A stretch of 64,000 nucleotides of DNA from Streptomyces sp. TLI_146. Lineage in GTDB: Bacteria; Actinomycetota; Actinomycetes; Streptomycetales; Streptomycetaceae. A program made the translations under genes and the position numbers. Position 1 is the first letter of the stretch; every line of letters starts with the position of its first letter. The notes below the pieces were generated by a model. That model saw only the letters and a program-made list of their open reading frames with translations. It was not told the DNA's origin and ran no database searches. This document shows, one piece after another, positions 43,434-53,068 of this stretch. The DNA is taken from positions 2,790,001 through 2,854,000 of the forward strand of contig NZ_PJMX01000001.1 of the NCBI RefSeq assembly GCF_002846415.1, read 5' to 3'.

Positions 43434-45521
43434 GTGAGCACCAAGCCGACCACCACAGACCTTGAGTGGACCGAACTGGACCAGCGGGCCGTAGACACCG
43501 GCCGCGTCCTGGCCGCGGATGCTGTACAGAAGGTCGGCAACGGCCATCCTGGTACGGCGATGAGCCTGTCCCCGGCCGCGTACACCCTCTTCCAGAAGGT
43601 GATGCGCCACGACCCGGCGGACGCCGACTGGACCGGGCGCGACCGCTTCGTCCTGTCCGCGGGCCACTCGTCCCTCACGCTCTACATCCAGCTCTACCTG
43701 GCCGGGTACGGCCTGGAGCTGGACGACCTGAAGGCCTTCCGGACCTGGGGCTCCAAGACCCCGGGCCACCCGGAGTACGGCCACACCACCGGCGTGGAGA
43801 CCACCACCGGCCCGCTGGGCCAGGGTGTCGCCAACGCCGTGGGCATGGCGATGGCCGCCCGCTACGAGCGCGGCCTGTTCGACCCGGAGGCGGCCCCCGG
43901 CACCTCCCCGTTCGACCACTTCGTCTTCGCGATCGCGGGCGACGGCTGCCTCCAGGAGGGCATCTCCGCCGAGGCGTCCTCGATGGCCGGTCACCAGAAG
44001 CTGGGCAACCTGGTCCTGCTCTGGGACGACAACCACATCTCGATCGAGGGCGACACCGAGACCGCGGTCTCCGAGGACACCCTCAAGCGGTACGAGGCGT
44101 ACGGCTGGCACGTCCAGCGCGTGGCGCCGAAGGAGAACGGCGACCTGGACCCGCAGGCGCTGTTCGAGGCGATCGAGGCCGCCAAGGCCGAGACCGAGCG
44201 CCCCTCCTTCATCGCGATGCGCTCGATCATCGCCTGGCCCGCCCCGCACGCGCAGAACACCGAGGCCGCGCACGGCTCGGCGCTCGGCGACGACGAGGTG
44301 GCGGCCACCAAGCGCGTCCTGGGCTTCGACCCGGAGCAGACCTTCGAGGTCGCCGACGAGGTCCTCGCGCACACCCGCGCCGCCCTGGACCGCGGCCGTG
44401 AGGCCCGGGGCGAGTGGGAGAAGTCGTTCGCCGCGTGGCGCACCGCCAACCCGCAGCGCGCCGCCGAGTTCGACCGCGTCAACGCGGGCGAGCTGCCCGA
44501 GGGCTGGGAGGAGAAGCTCCCGGTCTTCGAGTCCGGCAAGGGCGTCGCCACCCGCGCCGCCTCCGGCAAGGTCCTGCAGGCGCTGGGCGCGGTCATCCCC
44601 GAGCTGTGGGGCGGCTCGGCCGACCTCGCGGGCTCGAACAACACGACGATCGACAAGAACTCGTCGTTCCTGCCCGAGGGCAACCCGCTGCCGGAGGCCG
44701 ACCCGTACGGCCGCACGATCCACTACGGCATCCGCGAGCACTCGATGGCCGCCGAGATGAACGGCATCGCGCTGCACGGCAACACCCGTATCTACGGCGG
44801 CACCTTCCTGGTGTTCTCCGACTACATGCGCAACGCGGTGCGCCTGTCGGCCCTGATGCACCTGCCGGTGACGTACGTGTGGACGCACGACTCCATCGGT
44901 CTGGGCGAGGACGGCCCGACCCACCAGCCGGTCGAGCACCTGGCCTCGCTGCGCGCGATCCCGGGCCTCAACGTCGTCCGCCCGGCGGACGCCAACGAGA
45001 CCGCGATCGCCTGGCGCGAGATCCTCAAGCGCTACACCAAGGTGTTCGGCAAGGGCGCCCCGCACGGCCTGGTGCTGACCCGTCAGGGCGTGCCGACGTA
45101 CGAGCCCAACGAGGGCGCGGCCAAGGGCGGTTACGTGCTGTTCGAGGCGGAGGGTGGCGATGCCCAGGTCGTCCTCATCGGCACCGGCTCCGAGGTCCAG
45201 CTCGCCGTCGAGGCGCGCGAGGCGCTCCAGGCGGAGGGCGTCCCGACCCGGGTCGTCTCGATGCCGTCCGTCGAGTGGTTCGAGGAGCAGGACCAGGCGT
45301 ACAAGGACAGCGTCCTGCCGCCTTCGGTCAAGGCGCGGGTCGCGGTCGAGGCCGGCATCGGCCTGACCTGGCACCGGTACGTAGGCGACGCGGGCCGCAT
45401 CGTGTCCCTGGAGCACTTCGGTGCCTCCGCCGACGGCAAGGTGCTCTTCCGCGAGTTCGGCTTCACCGCCGAGAACGTGGCCGCCGCCGCCCGGGAATCC
45501 CTCGCCGCCGCCGCGCGCTGA
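43434..45521 (+). CDS. tkt: Transketolase
   Basis: A 695-aa thiamine-diphosphate enzyme of the non-oxidative pentose phosphate pathway. Seen here: [36 protein letters not shown], the ThDP motif GDGCLQEG...DDNHISIEG, and the pyrimidine-domain [20 protein letters not shown] and [22 protein letters not shown] 43434 is the start. First gene of a five-gene operon; a 35-bp gap leads to tal. Confidence 0.96.
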   Translation: MSTKPTTTDLEWTELDQRAVDTGRVLAADAVQKVGNGHPGTAMSLSPAAYTLFQKVMRHDPADADWTGRDRFVLSAGHSSLTLYIQLYLAGYGLELDDLKAFRTWGSKTPGHPEYGHTTGVETTTGPLGQGVANAVGMAMAARYERGLFDPEAAPGTSPFDHFVFAIAGDGCLQEGISAEASSMAGHQKLGNLVLLWDDNHISIEGDTETAVSEDTLKRYEAYGWHVQRVAPKENGDLDPQALFEAIEAAKAETERPSFIAMRSIIAWPAPHAQNTEAAHGSALGDDEVAATKRVLGFDPEQTFEVADEVLAHTRAALDRGREARGEWEKSFAAWRTANPQRAAEFDRVNAGELPEGWEEKLPVFESGKGVATRAASGKVLQALGAVIPELWGGSADLAGSNNTTIDKNSSFLPEGNPLPEADPYGRTIHYGIREHSMAAEMNGIALHGNTRIYGGTFLVFSDYMRNAVRLSALMHLPVTYVWTHDSIGLGEDGPTHQPVEHLASLRAIPGLNVVRPADANETAIAWREILKRYTKVFGKGAPHGLVLTRQGVPTYEPNEGAAKGGYVLFEAEGGDAQVVLIGTGSEVQLAVEAREALQAEGVPTRVVSMPSVEWFEEQDQAYKDSVLPPSVKARVAVEAGIGLTWHRYVGDAGRIVSLEHFGASADGKVLFREFGFTAENVAAAARESLAAAAR

Positions 45522-45556
45522 CGCCGGTATACGAACTAGTAGGAGATGCATTTCTC

Positions 45557-46675
45557 ATGACAGACGCACTCAAGCGCCTCTCCGACGAAGGCGTCGCGAT
45601 CTGGCTCGACGACCTGTCGCGCAAGCGGATCACCTCGGGCAACCTCGCCGAGCTGATCGACCAGCAGCACGTCGTGGGCGTCACGACCAACCCGTCGATC
45701 TTCCAGAAGGCGATCTCCTCGGGTGACGGCTACGAGCAGCAGCTCGCCGACCTCGCCGCCCGCAAGGTCACCGTCGAAGAGGCCATCCGCATGATCACGA
45801 CGGCTGACGTGAGGGACGCCGCCGACATCCTGCGCCCGGTCTTCGACGCGACCGAGGGCCAGGACGGCCGGGTCTCCATCGAGGTCGACCCGCGCCTGGC
45901 GCACAACACCAAGGCCACCGTCGCCGAGGCCAAGCAGCTCGCGTGGCTGGTGGACCGGCCGAACACGCTCATCAAGATCCCGGCGACCAAGGCGGGCCTG
46001 CCCGCGATCACCGAGGTCATCGGCAAGGGCATCAGCGTCAACGTCACGCTGATCTTCTCCCTTGAGCGCTACCGCGAGGTCATGGACGCCTACCTGGCCG
46101 GCCTGGAGAAGGCCAAGGAGCGCGGCCTGGACCTGGCGAAGATCCACTCCGTGGCGTCCTTCTTCGTGTCCCGCGTGGACACCGAGATCGACAAGCGGAT
46201 CGACGCGCTGGGCACCGACGAGGCCAAGGCCGCCCGCGGCAAGGCCGGTCTGGCCAACGCCCGTCTGGCCTACGAGGCGTACGAGGAGGTCTTCTCCTCG
46301 GACCGCTGGGCCGCCCTCGACAAGGCGCACGCCAACAAGCAGCGCCCGCTGTGGGCCTCGACCGGCGTGAAGGACAAGGCGTACAAGGACACCCTGTACG
46401 TCGACGACCTGGTCGCCCCCAACACGGTCAACACCATGCCGGAGGCCACCCTGGAGGCGGCCGCCGACCACGGCCGGATCACCGGCGACACCGTGTCGGG
46501 CACCTACGAGCAGGCCCGCGCCGAGCTCGACGCCGTCGAGAAGCTGGGGATCTCGTACGACGAGGTCGTGCAGCTCCTGGAGGACGAGGGCGTCGAGAAG
46601 TTCGAGGCGTCCTGGAACGACCTGCTCAAGTCGACCGAGGCGGAGCTCAAGCGCCTGGCACCTTCGGAGGGCTAA
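45557..46675 (+). CDS. tal: Transaldolase
   Basis: A 372-aa actinobacterial-type transaldolase. [20 protein letters not shown] near residue 36, [10 protein letters not shown], the Schiff-base lysine in [15 protein letters not shown] and [16 protein letters not shown] are typical. It transfers a dihydroxyacetone unit from sedoheptulose 7-phosphate to glyceraldehyde 3-phosphate. ATG 45557 follows AGGAG at 45541. The zwf RBS lies inside its last codons. Confidence 0.95.
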   Translation: MTDALKRLSDEGVAIWLDDLSRKRITSGNLAELIDQQHVVGVTTNPSIFQKAISSGDGYEQQLADLAARKVTVEEAIRMITTADVRDAADILRPVFDATEGQDGRVSIEVDPRLAHNTKATVAEAKQLAWLVDRPNTLIKIPATKAGLPAITEVIGKGISVNVTLIFSLERYREVMDAYLAGLEKAKERGLDLAKIHSVASFFVSRVDTEIDKRIDALGTDEAKAARGKAGLANARLAYEAYEEVFSSDRWAALDKAHANKQRPLWASTGVKDKAYKDTLYVDDLVAPNTVNTMPEATLEAAADHGRITGDTVSGTYEQARAELDAVEKLGISYDEVVQLLEDEGVEKFEASWNDLLKSTEAELKRLAPSEG

Positions 46676-46680
46676 GAACC

Positions 46681-48204
46681 TTGTCAAGCAGCAATCCGCT
46701 GCGTGACGCCGCAGACCGACGGCTCCCGCGTATCGCGGGGCCGTCGGGCCTGGTGATCTTTGGCGTCACGGGCGATTTGTCCCGTAAAAAGCTGATGCCC
46801 GCTGTCTATGACCTCGCCAACCGCGGTCTGCTTCCGCCGGGCTTCTCCCTGATCGGTTTCGCCCGCCGCGAGTGGCAGGACGAGGACTTCGCGCAGGAGG
46901 TGCACGACGCCGTCAAGGCGCACGCCCGGACCCCCTTCCGCGAGGAGGTCTGGCAGCAGCTCATCCAGGGCATGCGCTTCGTCCAGGGCGACTTCGACGA
47001 CGACAACGCCTTCGAGCAGCTGAAGTCGACGATCGCCGAGCTCGACAAGGCGCAGGGCACCGGCGGCAACTTCGCGTTCTATCTGTCGGTGCCGCCGAAG
47101 TTCTTCCCGCAGGTCGTCCAGCAGCTCAAGAAGCACGGGCTGGCCGACCAGAAGGACGGCTCCTGGCGCCGCGCGGTCATCGAGAAGCCCTTCGGCCACG
47201 ACCTGGTCTCCGCCCAGGAGCTCAACAAGGTCGTCCACGAGGTCTTCCCGCCGGACGAGGTCTTCCGGATCGACCACTACCTCGGCAAGGAGACCGTCCA
47301 GAACATCCTGGCGCTCCGCTTCGCCAACACCATGTTCGAGCCGCTCTGGAACCGGTCGTACGTCGACCACGTCCAGATCACCATGGCCGAGGACATCGGC
47401 ATCGGCGGCCGGGCCGGTTACTACGACGGCATCGGCGCCGCCCGTGACGTGATCCAGAACCACCTCCTCCAGCTGCTCGCGCTGACCGCGATGGAGGAGC
47501 CCGCCTCCTTCGACGCGGACGCGCTGGCGGCGGAGAAGACCAAGGTCCTGGGCGCGGTGCGGCTGCCGAAGGACCTGGGCGCCAACGCGGTGCGCGGTCA
47601 GTACGCGGCGGGCTGGCAGGGCGGCGAGAAGGCCGTCGGCTACCTCCAGGAAGACGGCATCGACCCCAAGTCGAAGACCGACACCTACGCCGCCGTGAAG
47701 CTGGAGATCGACAACCGCCGCTGGGCGGGCGTCCCGTTCTACCTGCGCACCGGCAAGCGCCTGGGCCGCCGGGTCACCGAGATCGCGGTGGTCTTCCAGC
47801 GCGCCCCGCACTCCCCCTTCGACCACACGGCGACGGAGGAGCTGGGGCAGAACGCCCTGGTCATCCGGGTCCAGCCGGACGAGGGCGTGACCGTCCGGTT
47901 CGGCTCCAAGGTGCCGGGCACCTCCATGGAGGTCCGGGACGTGTCGATGGACTTCGCCTACGGCGAGTCCTTCACCGAGTCCAGCCCCGAGGCGTACGAG
48001 CGGCTCATCCTGGACGTCCTGCTCGGCGACTCCAACCTCTTCCCCCGCTTGGAGGAGGTCGAGCTGTCCTGGAAGATCCTCGACCCGATCGAGCGGTACT
48101 GGGACGCCCACGGCAAGCCCGCGCAGTACGCGTCGGGCACCTGGGGCCCGGTCGAGGCGGACGAAATGCTCGCACGAGACGGACGGAGCTGGCGCCGGCC
48201 ATGA
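46681..48204 (+). CDS. zwf: Glucose-6-phosphate 1-dehydrogenase
   Basis: A 507-aa enzyme, entry step of the oxidative pentose phosphate pathway. NADP motif GVTGDLSRKKLMPA near residue 27, substrate/catalytic RIDHYLGKETVQN, and EKPFGHD are present. TTG 46681 (MSSSNPLRDAADRRLP) is preferred because GGAGGG lies 8 nt upstream, inside the 3' end of tal; earlier codons of the open frame are tal in another frame. It overlaps opcA by 4 bp. Confidence 0.95.
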   Translation: MSSSNPLRDAADRRLPRIAGPSGLVIFGVTGDLSRKKLMPAVYDLANRGLLPPGFSLIGFARREWQDEDFAQEVHDAVKAHARTPFREEVWQQLIQGMRFVQGDFDDDNAFEQLKSTIAELDKAQGTGGNFAFYLSVPPKFFPQVVQQLKKHGLADQKDGSWRRAVIEKPFGHDLVSAQELNKVVHEVFPPDEVFRIDHYLGKETVQNILALRFANTMFEPLWNRSYVDHVQITMAEDIGIGGRAGYYDGIGAARDVIQNHLLQLLALTAMEEPASFDADALAAEKTKVLGAVRLPKDLGANAVRGQYAAGWQGGEKAVGYLQEDGIDPKSKTDTYAAVKLEIDNRRWAGVPFYLRTGKRLGRRVTEIAVVFQRAPHSPFDHTATEELGQNALVIRVQPDEGVTVRFGSKVPGTSMEVRDVSMDFAYGESFTESSPEAYERLILDVLLGDSNLFPRLEEVELSWKILDPIERYWDAHGKPAQYASGTWGPVEADEMLARDGRSWRRP

Positions 48205-49241
48205 AGATCGACCTTACGGACACCACGGCCAGCAAGATCAACAAGGCGCTCGTCCAGGGCCGCCGCGCCGTCGGCACCCCTGCCGTCGGCATGGTCCTGA
48301 CCCTGGTCATCGTCACCGACGAGGAGAACGCGTACGACGCGCTCCGCGCCGCGAGCGACGCCTCGCGCGAGCACCCCTCGCGCACCCTCGTGGTCATCAA
48401 GCGGGTCTCGCGCTCGCCGCGCGACCGCACCCAGTCGCGCCTGGACGCCGAGGTGCGGGTCGGCGCGGACGCGGGCACCGGTGAGACGGTGGTCCTGCGG
48501 CTGTACGGCGAGGTGGTCAACCACGCCCAGTCGGTGGTGCTGCCGCTGCTGCTGCCGGACGCGCCGGTCGTCGTCTGGTGGCCGGTGAACTCGCCGATCG
48601 ACCCGGCCAACGACCCGCTGGGCGCCCTCGCCCAGCGCCGGGTCACCGACACCTACGCCGCCGAGCAGCCCATAGAGGAGCTGACCGGCCGCGCCGAGAC
48701 CTACACCCCGGGCGACACCGACCTGTCGTGGACCCGCATCACGCCGTGGCGTTCGATGCTGGCCGCGGCGCTCGACCAGGTGTCGTGCAAGGTGACCTCG
48801 GTCGAAGTGGAGGGCGAGGAGTTCAACCCGAGCTGCGAGCTGCTCGCCATGTGGCTCGCGGACCGGCTGGACGTACCGGTGAAGCGCTCGCAGTCCTCCG
48901 GCCCGGGCCTCACCGCCGTACGGATGGAGACGGACTGCGGACCGATCATCCTGGACCGCGCCGACGGCTCGCTGGCCACGCTCTCGATCCAGGGCCAGCC
49001 GGACCGCGCGGTGGCGCTCAAGCGGCGCGAGACGGCCGAGCTGATCGCCGAGGAGCTGCGGCGCCTCGACCCGGACGACACCTACGCCTCCGCGCTGCGG
49101 TACGGCGTGGACCGGCTGGGCGAGCCGTCGGGCGGGAAGGCCGCGGCCCCGGCCGAGGCCGCCGCCGCTCCGGCGGCGGAATCCTCGGACGCCAAGCCCG
49201 CCGCGAAGAAGGCTCCGGCCAAGAAGGCGGCGGCGAAGTGA
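48201..49241 (+). CDS. opcA: OpcA, glucose-6-phosphate dehydrogenase assembly/activator protein
   Basis: A 346-aa OpcA-family protein. It starts MKIDLTDTTASKINKALVQG and contains VLPLLLPDAPVVVWWPVNSP, YAAEQPI, LSWTRITPWRSMLAAALDQV. In cyanobacteria and actinobacteria OpcA activates Zwf allosterically. The C-terminal ~35 residues are an Ala/Lys-rich tail (KKAPAKKAAAK), perhaps nucleic-acid-binding or a solubility tail. Coupled to zwf (ATGA) and pgl (GTGA). Confidence 0.94.
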   Translation: MKIDLTDTTASKINKALVQGRRAVGTPAVGMVLTLVIVTDEENAYDALRAASDASREHPSRTLVVIKRVSRSPRDRTQSRLDAEVRVGADAGTGETVVLRLYGEVVNHAQSVVLPLLLPDAPVVVWWPVNSPIDPANDPLGALAQRRVTDTYAAEQPIEELTGRAETYTPGDTDLSWTRITPWRSMLAAALDQVSCKVTSVEVEGEEFNPSCELLAMWLADRLDVPVKRSQSSGPGLTAVRMETDCGPIILDRADGSLATLSIQGQPDRAVALKRRETAELIAEELRRLDPDDTYASALRYGVDRLGEPSGGKAAAPAEAAAAPAAESSDAKPAAKKAPAKKAAAK

Positions 49242-50020
49242 GCACCCCTCAGCTCGTCGTCCACCGCGACAAGGAGCTGATGGCGCAGGCCGCGGCGGCC
49301 CGGCTGATCACGAAGATCGTGGACGCCCAGGCCGCCCGCGGCTCGGCGTCCGTGGTCCTCACCGGCGGCCGCAACGGCAACGGGCTGCTCGCGGCCCTCG
49401 CCTCCTCCCCGGCCCGGGACGCGATCGACTGGTCGCGGCTCGACCTGTGGTGGGGTGACGAGCGGTTCCTGCCCGAGGGCGACCCGGAGCGCAACGTCAC
49501 CCAGGCCCGGGCGGCGCTGCTCGACGCGGTGCCGGTCGACCCGAAGCGGGTGCACGCGATGCCCGCCTCGGACGGGCCGTACGGCTCGGACGTGGATGCG
49601 GCGGCCGCCGCGTACGCCGAGGAGCTGGCCGCCGCGTCCGGCCCGGAGGACCACGGCGACGTGCCGACGTTCGACGTGCTGATGCTGGGGGTCGGCCCCG
49701 ACACCCATGTGGCGTCGCTCTTCCCGGAGCTGCCCGCGGTGCGCGAGACCGAGCGGACGGTGGTCGGGGTGCACGGCGCGCCCAAGCCGCCGCCGGTCCG
49801 GGTCTCGATGACGCTGCCGGCGATCCGGGCGGCCCGCGAGGTGTGGCTGCTCGCGGCGGGCGAGGACAAGGCGCAGGCCGCGGCCATCGCCCTGTCCGGC
49901 GCGGGCGAGGTGCAGGCTCCGGCCGCGGGTGCGTACGGCCGTGGCCGCACCCTGTGGCTGCTCGACTCGGCGGCCGCGTCCCGGCTGCCGCGCGCGCTGT
50001 ATCCGCCGGCATCGCCCTGA
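49238..50020 (+). CDS. pgl: 6-phosphogluconolactonase
   Basis: A 260-aa NagB/DevB-fold hydrolase converting 6-phosphogluconolactone to 6-phosphogluconate. VVLTGGRNGNGLLAALA, LDLWWGDERFLPEGDPERNV with the catalytic region, MLGVGPDTHVASLFPELPAV and RVSMTLPAIRAAREVWLLAA are family marks. GTG 49238 overlaps the opcA stop. Last gene of the operon; a perfect terminator follows 23 bp later. Confidence 0.95.
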   Translation: MSTPQLVVHRDKELMAQAAAARLITKIVDAQAARGSASVVLTGGRNGNGLLAALASSPARDAIDWSRLDLWWGDERFLPEGDPERNVTQARAALLDAVPVDPKRVHAMPASDGPYGSDVDAAAAAYAEELAAASGPEDHGDVPTFDVLMLGVGPDTHVASLFPELPAVRETERTVVGVHGAPKPPPVRVSMTLPAIRAAREVWLLAAGEDKAQAAAIALSGAGEVQAPAAGAYGRGRTLWLLDSAAASRLPRALYPPASP

Positions 50021-50042
50021 CGCCGGCGCTGCTCACGCGGAC

Positions 50043-50074
50043 GGGCCCGGTCCACCTCCTGGTGGACCGGGCCC
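50043..50074. terminator. Hairpin terminator after pgl
   Basis: Perfect 14-bp stem GGGCCCGGTCCACC / GGTGGACCGGGCCC with loop TCCT. It sits between convergent stops of pgl and the gene at 50105. Confidence 0.92.
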
Positions 50075-50104
50075 ACTGTCTTCCTCACCCGCTCACGGCG
50101 AGCG

Positions 50105-50950
50105 TCAGAGGATGATCTGCTCGCCGCCGGAGGCCTCCAGGCGGGCGATGGCGCTGCGGACCGCCGCCACGAACTTGTCGTAGACCGGGGTGGTGCTGGT
50201 CGCGCGGCCCGCGATGGTGTTCACGCCGAACATGGACTTGCGCAGCTCGGTCGTGATCTCCAGCTGGGCGCCCTTGCCGAGCAGCGTCCCGTTGCAGATG
50301 TTGGCCGGGTCGACGCCCGCCAGGTCCGGCTCGGTCGAGCCGTCGATGACCTGGAACCCGGCGGTCCCCAGCGCGTCGCGCAGATACGTCTTGAAGGTCG
50401 TGTTGAGACCGCCGACCACGACGGCCTCGGGGCGCGTGGTGGGCGCACCGGCCTGGGTGGCGGTGCAGCCGTGCAGGCTCACCACGTTGAGGTTGGCGGC
50501 GGCGATGGAGCGGGCCACCTTGTCGTCGCAGTTCTTCGAGGTGACGTGCAGCTCGCTGTTGTTGCTGCTGCGGATCGCCTCGAACATCCAGTAGTCGTAC
50601 GCCGGGCCGCCCTTGGCCGCGAGCGTGGCCGGGTCGTATCCGGCTATGCCGAGGCAGAGCTCGGAGGTGCCGCCCTCGATGCCGCCGCCATGCAGCGCGA
50701 GGATCGCGGTACGGCCGTACGCCACGGCGCTCTGCTGGTCGCTGTCGACCTGCTCGTGGCGCTTGTAGCGTCTGGCGAAGTCGGTGCCCTCCTTGCCCGC
50801 GAGCTTGGTGTAGAGGTCGGTGTTGGAGTCGTACAGGTCGTTGGCGCCCGTGGCGTGCGCGGCGGTCGCACCGAGCCCGCCCATCAGCGGACCTGCGACG
50901 GTGGCGGTGGCCAGGGCGGTGAGAACCGTACGACGGCTGGTGTTGGTCAT
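50105..50950 (-). CDS. Poly-gamma-glutamate hydrolase-family protein (DUF867), Tat-exported
   Basis: A 281-aa exported zinc-peptidase-like protein. MTNTSRRTVLTALATATVAG is a twin-arginine-type signal. The family motifs ILALHGGGIEGGTSELCLGI, SELHVTSKNCDD and NVVSLHGC hold the metal-binding His/Glu residues of PghP, a phage-type depolymerase of gamma-linked polyglutamate. In a Streptomyces it may instead open gamma-linkages in wall or capsule-like polymers. It is monocistronic. Confidence 0.85.
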   Translation of the reverse strand: MTNTSRRTVLTALATATVAGPLMGGLGATAAHATGANDLYDSNTDLYTKLAGKEGTDFARRYKRHEQVDSDQQSAVAYGRTAILALHGGGIEGGTSELCLGIAGYDPATLAAKGGPAYDYWMFEAIRSSNNSELHVTSKNCDDKVARSIAAANLNVVSLHGCTATQAGAPTTRPEAVVVGGLNTTFKTYLRDALGTAGFQVIDGSTEPDLAGVDPANICNGTLLGKGAQLEITTELRKSMFGVNTIAGRATSTTPVYDKFVAAVRSAIARLEASGGEQIIL

Positions 50951-51010
50951 GGACGCAATGATCTATACGTCGTACGGAGGTCCGGGCGCCGGGGTCGGAT
51001 TCCGGCCGGA

Positions 51011-52570
51011 TCAGCGCTCTTCGGCCGTCTCGCCGGGCCCCGACTCCCGTACCAGGAACGGCTCCAGGAGCCCCGGGACCGCCTGTGCCGCGAACGCCAG
51101 GCCCTCCGCCTCGTCGGCGTCGCGCACCGAGTACGCACCGGCTCCGGCGGCCGTCGTGGCGGTCAGGGTGAGCAGTCCGGCGCGGCGCTGGAAGACGGAC
51201 TGCTTCACCGTCCAGCCGATGACGCCGCCGCGCTGGAGGACCACCGTGGCCCGGCGGACCGTGCCCGAACGGGCCACCAGATAGGGGCCGTTGATGCCGT
51301 GCCCCAGGTTCCTGTACGCGTCCAGGGCTAGCGCGACCGCGAGCGGCACCCCCGCCGCCGCGCACCCGGCAGCCACGTACAGCAGGACCGGCGTCAGCAG
51401 CGCCCCCAGCAGCGCCAGGACCGCCACCGGGACGAGCGCCGCCAGCAGGGCCCGGCGCAGCCTCCTGGCGCGGGCCGCGGGCGGATGCGCGGTCAGGGCG
51501 GTGCCGGTCGGCGCGGCCGGCTCGCGCAGCACCTGCGCGGCCACCTCGGCCGCGACCGCCCGGGGCGCGGGCGGCAGCAGGGTCCTGTGGTCGGCGTGTT
51601 CGCCGTCCTCGCCGGTGGCCAGGCCCGTGGCGATCGCGTCGAGCCGGGCCGCGCCGCAGAGCCGCACGCCCAGCGGCTCGACCAGTTCGACACCGCGCAG
51701 CCTGCGCTCCTCGATGGAGATCGAGCGGGAGGTGAACAGGCCCCGGCGCACCCGCAGGGTGCCGCCCGGCTCCCGCTCCAGCCGGTAGTTCCACCACATC
51801 TCGACCCACAGGCCGAGCGCGCCGCCCACGCCCACGACCAGGGCCAGGGCGGTGACGGTGAGGAGGATCCAGCCGAGCGGGGTGTCGTGGAAGCGGTCGC
51901 CCGCCCAGTGCACCACCTTGCCCTGGACGCCGAACCAGTCGCTGATCTGCATCAGTCCGCCGAACGCGGCCCCGGCGAGCGCCGGCGCCACGAACGACAC
52001 CGGCGCGTACCGGATCCAGCCCGGGTCGAGGACCGCCAGTTCGCCGGTGCGGTGGGCGCCTTGGGGCCCGGTCTCCTCTCGGGCGAGCAGCACCCGGCGC
52101 AGCCGCTCGCCCTCGGCCCGGGAGACCGGGTCCAGTTCGAGCGTGGACTCGCCGCCGCTGTGCTCGCCGGTGCCGATCCTGACCTTGACCAGGCCGAGGA
52201 TCCGCAGCAGCGGGTCGGCGGTGAGGTCGACGCTGCGGATCCGCTCGCGGGCCAGCGAGCGGCGCTTCACCAGGAGGAGCCCGGTGTGCAGTTCGGCCCG
52301 CTCGGGGCCGATCCGGTACCGGGTGCGGCGCCAGCCCACGTATCCGGCGAGGGCGCCGCCGCCGAGCGGGAGCGCCAGCCAGCCGAAGAGCACCGCGAAC
52401 GCCCAGCCGCCCGACACCTTGCCCAGCATGGCGAGCGCCGTGGGCAGCCCGGCGCCGACGGCGAGCCCGGCCCCCAGCGCCGTGGAGACGAGCACCCGGC
52501 GCCGGTCGAGCCGCAGCCAGTCGTCGGCGGGAGCACCGGCCGCGGGGGCTCCCGCGCGGTCGCCGCTCAT
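51011..52570 (-). CDS. Bacterial PH-domain (DUF304) membrane protein, YdbT-like
   Basis: A 519-aa membrane protein with about six hydrophobic segments in three pairs. Each pair is followed by a bPH_2-type domain: WRRTRYRIGPERAELHTGLL, WWNYRLEREPGGTLRVRRGL and GPYLVARSGTVRRATVVLQR regions. The RSLARERIRSVDL repeat style is typical of YdbT. ATG 52570 overlaps the stop of the partner gene by 4 bp. Homologues in Bacillus modulate resistance to antimicrobials; the role here is unknown. Confidence 0.87.
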   Translation of the reverse strand: MSGDRAGAPAAGAPADDWLRLDRRRVLVSTALGAGLAVGAGLPTALAMLGKVSGGWAFAVLFGWLALPLGGGALAGYVGWRRTRYRIGPERAELHTGLLLVKRRSLARERIRSVDLTADPLLRILGLVKVRIGTGEHSGGESTLELDPVSRAEGERLRRVLLAREETGPQGAHRTGELAVLDPGWIRYAPVSFVAPALAGAAFGGLMQISDWFGVQGKVVHWAGDRFHDTPLGWILLTVTALALVVGVGGALGLWVEMWWNYRLEREPGGTLRVRRGLFTSRSISIEERRLRGVELVEPLGVRLCGAARLDAIATGLATGEDGEHADHRTLLPPAPRAVAAEVAAQVLREPAAPTGTALTAHPPAARARRLRRALLAALVPVAVLALLGALLTPVLLYVAAGCAAAGVPLAVALALDAYRNLGHGINGPYLVARSGTVRRATVVLQRGGVIGWTVKQSVFQRRAGLLTLTATTAAGAGAYSVRDADEAEGLAFAAQAVPGLLEPFLVRESGPGETAEER

Positions 52571-53064
52571 GTGGCGTCCCCCGGGGTCGCCCCCGTGATC
52601 CTCGTCAGCCGTTCGGCGAGTTCCGCCGCCGCCTCGTGGTGCAGGCCCTCGATCCTCAGGGCGCCCTTGGCGGAGGCGGTGGTGACGGTGACCGTGGCCA
52701 GCGCGAACGACCGCTCCAGCGGGCCGCGCACCGTGTCCACGGTCTGGATCCGGGACATCGGGGCGATCCGCGACTCCTGCCAGAAGTAGCCCGTCCGTAC
52801 GTACACCGCGTCGTCCGTGACCTCCCAGCGGTGCACCCGGTACCACCACAGGGGCAGCAGCGCGGCGCAGAGCGCGCCCGGCACGGCGAGCCCGGCCGCG
52901 GCCGCGAGCAGCCACGGCCGGGCGGGGGCGATGAGCACGCCGAGGACGGCCAGGACCAGCACCGGCGGCGCGGTCACCGCCAGCCACCGCGCCCGCCACC
53001 AGCGGACGGCCGCCGGGTCCAGCTCGTTCTTCGGTGGTCTCAGCACCGCCCCCTCCCCCGCCAT
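52567..53064 (-). CDS. Bacterial PH-domain (DUF304) membrane protein, YdbS-like
   Basis: A 165-aa protein with two membrane helices (about 28-65) and one bPH_2 domain (WEVTDDAVYVRTGYFWQESR IAPMSRIQTVDTVRGPLER). It is the usual small partner of the YdbT-like gene, coupled by ATGA. Its own start lies just 4 bp past the pgi stop, so it may be read from the pgi transcript. Confidence 0.87.
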   Translation of the reverse strand: MAGEGAVLRPPKNELDPAAVRWWRARWLAVTAPPVLVLAVLGVLIAPARPWLLAAAAGLAVPGALCAALLPLWWYRVHRWEVTDDAVYVRTGYFWQESRIAPMSRIQTVDTVRGPLERSFALATVTVTTASAKGALRIEGLHHEAAAELAERLTRITGATPGDAT

Positions 53065-53068
53065 GGCC

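Noticed and set aside
42150..45551. Very long minus-strand open frame (over 1100 codons) covering ctaB and all of tkt
   Set aside because: Only the ctaB part has family motifs. The rest is antisense to transketolase, with the low-complexity Arg/Gly/Asp composition of a GC-rich shadow.
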